Source: Lachnospiraceae bacterium
GTDB lineage: Bacteria > Bacillota_A > Clostridia > Lachnospirales > Lachnospiraceae
Reading direction: 5' to 3'
Assembly: GCA_016281675.1 (NCBI GenBank)
Contig: JAEEJD010000159.1
Location: 1-12,647, forward strand
DNA length: 12,647 nucleotides
In this document: positions 6,650-12,647 of the stretch, piece after piece
Layout of the letters: every line of letters starts with the position of its first letter
How positions within the stretch are numbered: position 1 is the first letter of the stretch
Program-made: the position numbers and the translations under genes
Notes under the pieces: generated by a model
Database searches by the model: none
The model's input: the letters and a program-made list of their open reading frames with translations, nothing else
What the model was told of the DNA's origin: nothing

Positions 6650-6673
6650 ATACCTTGTGACATGAAAAGAAAA
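6645..6673 (-). promoter_or_regulatory. Candidate promoter of the minus-strand operon
   Basis: A perfect TATAAT on the minus strand (6645-6650) has only a poor -35 match (TTTTCT at 6668-6673, 17-nt spacer). It would start transcription near 6638, leaving a leader of about 48 nt before the GGDEF gene. The -10 overlaps that of the plus-strand promoter. Confidence 0.4.
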
Positions 6674-6754
6674 GATTTTAAGCACCAAAATACTGAACCT
6701 TTTTCGTTATATGCGGTGTCTTTATTCATGTAAGGATATGTTATTTGATTTTTG

Positions 6755-6762
6755 AAAAGAGG
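6755..6762 (+). promoter_or_regulatory. Ribosome binding site of the small plus-strand gene
   Basis: AAAAGAGG lies 6 nt before the ATG at 6769. It favours that start over the upstream in-frame ATG at 6745, which has no such site. Confidence 0.6.
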
Positions 6763-6768
6763 TTTATC

Positions 6769-7203
6769 ATGACGGTAAAACGTAAAATCATTGTCAACAC
6801 TCTTGCAACGATAGCATTTATATTTCTGTTTCTTCTTCCGATACTCGGATTCATGGCTACGGAAACAACCGCCGGTCAGACTGCGGAAGCAGCGATGTCT
6901 ACGGGCGATTACGTGTTCTTTGTAGTTCAGAATGAAGACGTTCCGCTTGCAGCGGTTCCCCACACGGGTATTTCGGGTTATATCTTATGGATTCCTTTTG
7001 CTTCGTTTGTTGCGGTGATCGTATTCATGTATTCAGCATGGTATCTTACGATCCGCAAGAATACATACGAGCTGACCGGAAAGCTTTCACCTGTTAATCG
7101 TAAAGCATTCAGGATGTCTTCCGGATATTTCCATCCGATCCGTGCTTATCAGCTTTCCAAGGAAGCCGAAGCGACCGTTGCATCAATGTATGTGAATTAC
7201 TGA
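6769..7203 (+). CDS. Small two-TM protein with sortase-signal-like VPHTG motif
   Basis: 144-residue protein of unknown function. A basic N-terminus (MTVKRK) and hydrophobic helix (about residues 7-29) look like a signal peptide or anchor. About 35 residues follow outside the membrane (ATETTAGQTAEAAMSTGDYV and onward). The segment NEDVPLAAVPHTG (55-67) is followed directly by a second hydrophobic helix (about 70-93), then TIRKN. This resembles a Clostridia-type cell wall sorting signal, in which a D-x-P-L-A stretch precedes xPxTG, a helix and a basic tail. Unlike a normal signal, the protein continues for about 50 more residues. The gene is alone, divergent from the pilus-like operon and convergent with rpoC, with its own promoter and terminator. 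Either a very small sortase substrate or simply a two-pass membrane protein; no sortase gene is in view. Confidence 0.75.
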   Translation: MTVKRKIIVNTLATIAFIFLFLLPILGFMATETTAGQTAEAAMSTGDYVFFVVQNEDVPLAAVPHTGISGYILWIPFASFVAVIVFMYSAWYLTIRKNTYELTGKLSPVNRKAFRMSSGYFHPIRAYQLSKEAEATVASMYVNY

Positions 7204-7228
7204 TCCGATCAGGATCCTTTATAACAAT

Positions 7229-7265
7229 AAAAGACAGAGGAGTTTGTCTCCTCTGTCTTTTTATT
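7229..7265. terminator. Bidirectional intrinsic terminator between the small gene and rpoC
   Basis: A 14-bp perfect stem (AAAAGACAGAGGAG at 7229-7242 with CTCCTCTGTCTTTT at 7248-7261) and a 5-nt loop are followed by a T-rich tract on the plus strand. On the minus strand the same hairpin is followed by TTTTATTGTT. It lies 26 nt after the plus-strand stop and about 30 nt after the rpoC stop, so it should end both converging transcripts. Confidence 0.9.
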
Positions 7266-7292
7266 TACCTATTCAGGTCAGCGGCTGCGGAA

Positions 7293-10200
7293 TTATTCTT
7301 CCGCGTCTTCCGCTACCTCTTCAAGTTCCTCTTCGATTTCGATATCTTCTTCGAGATCGACCTGATCTTCATCCTCGTATGCATCCTCATATTCGGGAAT
7401 GACCTCTTCCTCCTTCGGAACTATAAGGCTGTCGGGAAGCGTTGTGTCAAGCATAACGTTTCTGTACTGCTTCATACCTGTACCGGCAGGGATCAGCTTA
7501 CCGATTATGACGTTTTCTTTCAGTCCGATAAGCGGGTCTACCTTACCCTTTATGGCTGCCTCGGTAAGAACTCTTGTCGTCTCCTGGAAGGAAGCCGCCG
7601 ACAGGAACGAGCTCGTAGCAAGGCTGGCCTTTGTGATACCGAGCATAACCTGCTTTGCTTCAACGGTCTTCTTGCCTTCCGCTTCAAGAGCCTCATTGAT
7701 GTCCTCAAGTTCGAGTGCATCCACGAGGGAACCGGGCAGAAGTTCCGAGTCTCCGTCGTCTTCGATGCGGACTTTCTTAAGCATCTGACGAACGATAACC
7801 TCGATATGCTTGTCGTTGATCTCAACACCCTGAAGTCTGTAAACTCTCTGAACCTCACGGAGCATGTAATCCTGCGCCGCACGGACACCTTTGATCTTCA
7901 GTATGTCATGAGGATTGACGGAACCGTCGGTCAGCTCGTCACCGGCCTGGATATCAACGCCCTCCTCAGTGATCTTGGATCTTGATCCGTAAGGGATAAG
8001 GTAAGTCTTGCTCTCACCTGTCTCATCGTTTGTTACAACGACTTCACGTTTTTTCTTCGTATCATGAAGGACCGCACGTCCGGCGATCTCCGATATGATT
8101 GCAAGTCCCTTGGGCTTACGTGCCTCAAACAACTCCTCGACACGGGGAAGACCCTGTGTGATATCGTCTCCGGCAACACCACCGGTATGGAACGTTCTCA
8201 TCGTAAGCTGTGTACCGGGCTCACCGATAGACTGTGCGGCAATGATACCTACAGCTTCACCGACCTGAACCATCTCACCGGTCGCCATGTTGGCACCGTA
8301 GCACTTCGAGCATATTCCGTTATGGCATTTACACGTAAGTATCGTACGGATCTTAACACCGATCTTTGATTCCATGATGGGTGTTCCTTCGGAATCCACG
8401 GCATTCTTCAGAACGATCTCCACACGTCTCGGTGTGATCATATGATTTTCTTTGACAAGGACATTTCCGTCTTTATCAACTATATCCTCAGCCGCATATC
8501 TTCCGAGTATACGGTCACGAAGTGTCTCGATCACTTCCTTACCGTCAGCAAATGCCCTTACGTGCATTCCCGGTATCTGGTTACGCTTCTCGGAGCAATC
8601 CTGTTCACGGATGATTAGCTCCTGTGAGATATCAACAAGACGTCTCGTCAGGTAACCCGAGTCGGCTGTACGAAGTGCCGTATCGGACAGACCTTTACGT
8701 GCACCGTGTGCTGACATGAAGTACTCCAGAACGTCAAGACCTTCACGGAAGTTTGACTTGATGGGCAGCTCGATGGTCTTACCTGTTGTATCAGCCATCA
8801 GTCCACGCATTCCGGCAAGCTGTTTGATCTGCTTGTTTGAACCACGGGCACCCGAATCCGCCATCATGTAAATGTTATTGTATTTATCAAGTCCGTCGAT
8901 AAGCTCTTTTGTGATGTTCTCGTCAGTAGCCTTCCAGGTGTTGATGACACCGTCGTGTCTCTCTTCCTCCGTGATAAGACCACGTCTGTAGTTCTTTGTG
9001 ATCTCCTCAACGGTAGCCTGGGCCTTGTCGAGCATTTCCTGCTTGGCTGCGGGAACCGTCATATCGGAAATTGAAACGGTCATGGCCGCCTGAGTCGAAT
9101 ACTTGTAACCCATCGACTTGATGTCATCAAGAACTTCGGCTGTCTTGGTTGCACCGTGATTGTTGATGACTCTTTCAAGTATCTTCTTAAGGTCTGATTT
9201 GCCGACATGGAACGCAATCTCAAGTTTAAGAGCATTCTCGGGGTCTTCCCTGTCAACGAATCCGAGATCCTGAGGAAGTATCTCATTGAAGATCAGTCTT
9301 CCGAGCGTTGTCTTGATCACACCCGATACATTCGTGCCGTCAGCGAGAGTCTTCTCTCTGTATACATTGATCGGCTGATGGAGAGTGATCTCCTGGTTCT
9401 CGTACGCAAGAAGTGCCTGGTTCATTGAGTTGAAATATCTTCCGAGTATGTCGACCATCTCACAGACGATCCATCTGTCACGCTCGGGATCGATATTTAC
9501 ACGGATCAGCGTATCGCGCTCAAGAGCCGTTTCCTTTATCGAATCAAGGCTCTTGCCGGCTTTGACTGCCTTTGCCTTTGCAGTCTGATATGTATCAAAT
9601 GCTTTGATCGCTGCCTCAATAAACGAAGAACGAATCTGTTCTCTTTCGGCATGCTTCTCCGGTATATCGTTGTACTCTTTTATTGTTTCCTTTGCCTTCT
9701 GAGCTTCGGCATCCGTTGCCGGGAAGCTTACTTCGGCTTCGCCTTCAAAATCGGGATCCTTGGAGAGATCTCTCATCTTCTCCATTGTAAGGTAATAGAT
9801 ACCGAGGACCATATCCTGTGACGGAACCGCAACAGGTCCGCCGTCCGAAGGCTTAAGAAGGTTGTTGGGTGAGAGCAGAAGGAATCTGCACTCTGCCTGT
9901 GCCTCAACCGAAAGAGGAAGATGCACAGCCATCTGGTCACCGTCGAAGTCGGCATTGAATGCGGTACATACCAAAGGATGAAGCTTTATTGCCTTACCTT
10001 CGACAAGTATCGGCTCGAATGCCTGTATACCGAGTCTGTGCAGTGTTGGTGCACGGTTCAGCATAACGGGATGTTCCTTGATAACGTCTTCCAGAACGTC
10101 CCATACTTCGGGACGAAGACGCTCAACCATCTTCTTTGCGTTCTTTATGTTGTGAGCTGACTTGTTCGCAACGAGTTCCTTCATTACGAAAGGCTTGAAC

Positions 10201-11318
10201 AGCTCAATAGCCATCTCTTTCGGAAGACCGCACTGATAGATCTTCAGTTCCGGACCTACGACGATAACCGAACGTCCCGAATAGTCGACACGCTTACCGA
10301 GAAGATTCTGACGGAAACGACCCGACTTACCTTTAAGCATGTCGGAAAGCGACTTAAGGGGTCTGTTGCCGGGGCCCGTTACGGGACGGCCGCGACGTCC
10401 GTTGTCTATAAGTGCGTCAACAGCCTCCTGAAGCATTCTCTTCTCGTTGCGGACGATAATGTCGGGAGCACCGAGTTCAAGAAGTCTCTTCAGGCGGTTG
10501 TTACGGTTGATTATTCTTCTGTACAGATCGTTAAGGTCACTTGTTGCGAATCTTCCGCCGTCAAGCTGAACCATAGGACGAAGATCGGGGGGAATGACCG
10601 GAATGACATCCATTATCATCCACTCGGGCTTGTTCCCGGATTCACGGAAAGCTTCAACAACTTCAAGTCTCTTTATGATCTTTGCCTTCTTCTGGCCGGT
10701 CGAATCCTCAAGCTGAGTCTTGAGATCTTCCGCCTCTGCGTCAAGATCGATAGCCATGAGAAGTTCTTTGATGGCTTCGGCACCCATTCCGACACGGAAC
10801 TTGCCGTACCCGTATTCCTCGCACTCCTTCTGATATTCCGCTTCGGTAAGTACCTGCTTGTACTTAAGGTCGGTAGCCATAGGATCGAGTACTATGTAGT
10901 TTGCAAAGTACAGGACTTTTTCAAGTGTTCTCGGAGACAGGTCCAGAATCAGACCCATACGGCTCGGGATACCCTTGAAGTACCAGATATGAGATACAGG
11001 CGCAGCCAGTTCGATATGGCCCATACGTTCACGACGAACGTTTGCCTTTGTTACCTCAACTCCGCATCGGTCACAGATAACTCCTTTATAGCGGATCTTC
11101 TTATACTTTCCGCAGTGACATTCCCAGTCCTTTGAGGGTCCGAAGATCCTCTCACAGAACAGACCGTCCTTCTCGGGCTTGAGCGTTCTGTAGTTGATCG
11201 TCTCGGGCTTTCTTACTTCTCCCTTTGACCACTCTTTTATCTTCTCAGGTGATGCGAGTCCGATCCGGATCGCATCAAATGTTAAAGGCTCGTAAGCTTC
11301 TTTGTTTTGTTCTGCCAT
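7293..11318 (-). CDS. rpoC: DNA-directed RNA polymerase subunit beta'
   Basis: Complete 1341-residue catalytic subunit of RNA polymerase, forming the clamp and active centre with beta. Visible landmarks are the N-terminal zinc site Cys67, Cys69, Cys82, Cys85 (CHCG...CDRCG); the lid/rudder-side segment [20 protein letters not shown] (331-350); the Mg-binding [12 protein letters not shown] (455-466) with Asp457, Asp459 and Asp461; the bridge-helix/trigger-loop region ([20 protein letters not shown] and the stretch around [11 protein letters not shown]); and the second zinc site Cys908, Cys996, Cys1003, Cys1006. It is longer than usual for Firmicutes (about 1200) because of an insertion at about 515-633 and an acidic tail (about 1310-1341). 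Start: ATG with AAGGAG 7 nt upstream, 32 nt after rpoB. It is co-transcribed with rpoB and ends at the hairpin at 7229-7265. Confidence 0.99.
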   Translation of the reverse strand: MAEQNKEAYEPLTFDAIRIGLASPEKIKEWSKGEVRKPETINYRTLKPEKDGLFCERIFGPSKDWECHCGKYKKIRYKGVICDRCGVEVTKANVRRERMGHIELAAPVSHIWYFKGIPSRMGLILDLSPRTLEKVLYFANYIVLDPMATDLKYKQVLTEAEYQKECEEYGYGKFRVGMGAEAIKELLMAIDLDAEAEDLKTQLEDSTGQKKAKIIKRLEVVEAFRESGNKPEWMIMDVIPVIPPDLRPMVQLDGGRFATSDLNDLYRRIINRNNRLKRLLELGAPDIIVRNEKRMLQEAVDALIDNGRRGRPVTGPGNRPLKSLSDMLKGKSGRFRQNLLGKRVDYSGRSVIVVGPELKIYQCGLPKEMAIELFKPFVMKELVANKSAHNIKNAKKMVERLRPEVWDVLEDVIKEHPVMLNRAPTLHRLGIQAFEPILVEGKAIKLHPLVCTAFNADFDGDQMAVHLPLSVEAQAECRFLLLSPNNLLKPSDGGPVAVPSQDMVLGIYYLTMEKMRDLSKDPDFEGEAEVSFPATDAEAQKAKETIKEYNDIPEKHAEREQIRSSFIEAAIKAFDTYQTAKAKAVKAGKSLDSIKETALERDTLIRVNIDPERDRWIVCEMVDILGRYFNSMNQALLAYENQEITLHQPINVYREKTLADGTNVSGVIKTTLGRLIFNEILPQDLGFVDREDPENALKLEIAFHVGKSDLKKILERVINNHGATKTAEVLDDIKSMGYKYSTQAAMTVSISDMTVPAAKQEMLDKAQATVEEITKNYRRGLITEEERHDGVINTWKATDENITKELIDGLDKYNNIYMMADSGARGSNKQIKQLAGMRGLMADTTGKTIELPIKSNFREGLDVLEYFMSAHGARKGLSDTALRTADSGYLTRRLVDISQELIIREQDCSEKRNQIPGMHVRAFADGKEVIETLRDRILGRYAAEDIVDKDGNVLVKENHMITPRRVEIVLKNAVDSEGTPIMESKIGVKIRTILTCKCHNGICSKCYGANMATGEMVQVGEAVGIIAAQSIGEPGTQLTMRTFHTGGVAGDDITQGLPRVEELFEARKPKGLAIISEIAGRAVLHDTKKKREVVVTNDETGESKTYLIPYGSRSKITEEGVDIQAGDELTDGSVNPHDILKIKGVRAAQDYMLREVQRVYRLQGVEINDKHIEVIVRQMLKKVRIEDDGDSELLPGSLVDALELEDINEALEAEGKKTVEAKQVMLGITKASLATSSFLSAASFQETTRVLTEAAIKGKVDPLIGLKENVIIGKLIPAGTGMKQYRNVMLDTTLPDSLIVPKEEEVIPEYEDAYEDEDQVDLEEDIEIEEELEEVAEDAEE

Positions 11319-11350
11319 GTTTAGCTCCTTTACAAAAGTATTGGCTCAGA

Positions 11351-12647
11351 TCATTCCTCTGTGTCGTCGTAGCTTTCTTCAAACTCTTCATCCGAATCAT
11401 CATATTCTTCATCGGATTCTTCGACGTCAACGAGATCTCCGCTTTCTTCGTCGAATTCCTGCGTGCTGTATCCGCTCTTCGCAAAGTTCTCTTCCTTGCG
11501 GTAATCCTTGAAGTCTCCCTCAAGAACGGAACGCATATCCGTTTCGCCGTAATCAACGGTTTCTTTGATCTCTACTTCCGTATTGTCGTCTTTGAGAACG
11601 CGCACATCAAGTCCGAGTGACTGTAACTCCTTGAGCAGAACCTTGAATGATTCCGGAATACCACCCTCGGGAATGTTGTCGCCCTTGATGATAGCTTCGT
11701 ATGTCTTAACACGGCCTATAACGTCATCAGACTTGACTGTCAGGATCTCCTGCAGTGTGTATGATGCGCCGTATGCCTCCAGGGCCCAAACTTCCATCTC
11801 ACCGAAACGCTGTCCGCCGAACTGGGCCTTACCGCCGAGAGGCTGCTGGGTTACGAGTGAGTACGGGCCTGTTGAACGTGCATGTATCTTATCGTCTACC
11901 AGATGGTGGAGCTTAAGGTAATGCATGTGACCTATCGTGACCGGATTGTCAAAATACTCACCGGTACGTCCGTCACGAAGTCTGACTTTACCGTCTCTTG
12001 ATATCGGAACACCCTTCCAGAGTTTTCTGTGTTCTCTGTTCTCCGACAGGTATTCATAAACCTCGGGAAGAAGTTCTTCCTTATGAAGACTCTCGAATGT
12101 AACCTCCGACTTGTCTTTTGCCTCCTTTGAATCAAAAGGAAGATTTACATAGTCGTTGGCAAGATCGAGCGTATCCATGATGTCATCTTCGTCCGCTCCG
12201 TCAAAGACAGGTGTTGAAATATTGAATCCGAGTGCCTTTGCCGCAAGCGACAGATGGATCTCAAGAACCTGTCCGATATTCATACGCGAAGGAACACCCA
12301 GGGGATTGAGGACGATGTCCACGGGACGTCCGTTGGGAAGATAAGGCATATCCTCGATCGGAAGCACGCGGGAAACAACACCCTTGTTACCGTGACGACC
12401 GGCCATCTTATCACCTACGGATATCTTTCTCTTCTGAGCGATATATATCCTTACGGATTTGTTGACTCCGGGCGGGAGCTCATCTCCGTTTTCTCTTGTA
12501 AATACTTTGGCATCAACGATGATACCGTACTCTCCGTGAGGAACCTTAAGGGATGTATCTCTTACTTCCCTCGCCTTCTCACCGAAGATCGCACGAAGAA
12601 GTCTTTCTTCTGCGGTAAGTTCGGTTTCTCCCTTTGGAGTAACCTTA
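11351..12647 (-). CDS. rpoB: DNA-directed RNA polymerase subunit beta (C-terminal third; 5' end outside window)
   Basis: 431 residues are visible, open to the right edge with no start in view. The first internal Met (12406) is not a start, because the frame continues upstream through [20 protein letters not shown]. Landmarks are [17 protein letters not shown] and [13 protein letters not shown] near the active centre, [18 protein letters not shown], and the C-terminal clamp element [20 protein letters not shown]. All are typical of the final third of beta. The rifampicin-binding region lies outside the window. The C-terminus is a strongly acidic tail: 19 Asp/Glu in the last 31 residues. rpoC follows after 32 nt in the conserved rpoBC order. 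Identity is certain. Confidence 0.99.
   Translation of the reverse strand, partial: KVTPKGETELTAEERLLRAIFGEKAREVRDTSLKVPHGEYGIIVDAKVFTRENGDELPPGVNKSVRIYIAQKRKISVGDKMAGRHGNKGVVSRVLPIEDMPYLPNGRPVDIVLNPLGVPSRMNIGQVLEIHLSLAAKALGFNISTPVFDGADEDDIMDTLDLANDYVNLPFDSKEAKDKSEVTFESLHKEELLPEVYEYLSENREHRKLWKGVPISRDGKVRLRDGRTGEYFDNPVTIGHMHYLKLHHLVDDKIHARSTGPYSLVTQQPLGGKAQFGGQRFGEMEVWALEAYGASYTLQEILTVKSDDVIGRVKTYEAIIKGDNIPEGGIPESFKVLLKELQSLGLDVRVLKDDNTEVEIKETVDYGETDMRSVLEGDFKDYRKEENFAKSGYSTQEFDEESGDLVDVEESDEEYDDSDEEFEESYDDTEE

Noticed and set aside
6591..6720. ECF-type autoregulatory promoter (AAC-type -35 with CGT-type -10)
   Set aside because: Only scattered partial matches with poor spacing; not enough to call.
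6656..6768. Possible c-di-GMP riboswitch in the leader of the small plus-strand gene
   Set aside because: The leader is AT-rich and lacks the conserved GEMM core or any convincing multi-stem fold by eye.
6646..6963. Minus-strand open frame of 105 codons opposite the small plus-strand gene
   Set aside because: It has an odd composition rich in Arg, Lys and Cys and no recognised motif, and it overlaps a gene with a good promoter, ribosome binding site and terminator. It also lies across the promoter of the operon.
7202..7216. Short palindrome GATCC-GATCA-GGATC after the small gene
   Set aside because: Five-bp arms with no T tract; probably chance next to the real terminator.
7399..7788. Plus- and minus-strand alternative frames within rpoC and rpoB
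   Set aside because: These genes are fully explained by conserved subunit sequence with no frameshift, and the alternative frames show low-complexity translations.
12406..12406. Met codon as a start for the rightmost gene
   Set aside because: The frame continues upstream to the window edge with conserved RpoB sequence, so the gene is truncated by the window, not started here.
1..12647. CRISPR arrays, tRNA or rRNA genes, insertion sequences, phage genes
   Set aside because: Nearly all of the window is accounted for by coding frames. No regularly spaced repeats, transposase motifs or RNA gene signatures were seen.

Overview
The window looks like a chromosomal segment from a Firmicute of class Clostridia, most likely a Lachnospiraceae-type anaerobe. 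The basis is the clostridial style of the RpoB and RpoC proteins, strong AGGAGG-type ribosome binding sites, moderate GC content, and a set of small pilus-associated proteins that I recognise from Lachnospiraceae loci. The family-level placement is inference from recalled sequences; no search was run.

Layout. The right half (7293-12647, minus strand) holds the 3' part of rpoB, which enters from the right edge, and a complete rpoC. These are the beta and beta' subunits of RNA polymerase. A strong, nearly symmetric hairpin terminator at 7229-7265 ends rpoC. The same hairpin ends a small plus-strand gene (6769-7203) that encodes a two-TM protein with a sortase-signal-like VPHTG motif. Its promoter region (6591-6768) is shared with a divergent minus-strand operon.

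That operon fills 6590 down to the left edge: ten tightly packed genes, many overlapping or with gaps of 2-3 nt. In order of transcription they encode a membrane-anchored degenerate GGDEF protein, an ECF-type sigma factor, a single-pass protein in the anti-sigma position, a lipoprotein with a complete transglutaminase-like triad, a GspF/PilC-type inner-membrane platform protein, four small single-TM proteins (a YYPPS-motif protein, a DUF4860-like protein, a pilin-like protein with a type III leader motif, and a GTSS-motif protein), and a PilT-type retraction ATPase cut by the left edge.

How the genes may work together (inference). The sigma factor and its membrane partner look like a signal-transduction pair that is co-transcribed with a type IV pilus / type II secretion-like machine. 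The degenerate GGDEF protein would add a possible nucleotide-sensing or scaffolding input. The lipoprotein transglutaminase would act outside the membrane, on surface proteins or peptidoglycan. This linkage of envelope signalling with a minimal pilus-like machine is the part most likely to be undescribed. The rpoBC half is ordinary housekeeping, except for a roughly 105-residue insertion in RpoC and strongly acidic C-terminal tails on both subunits. No RNA genes, CRISPR arrays, insertion sequences or phage genes were seen.
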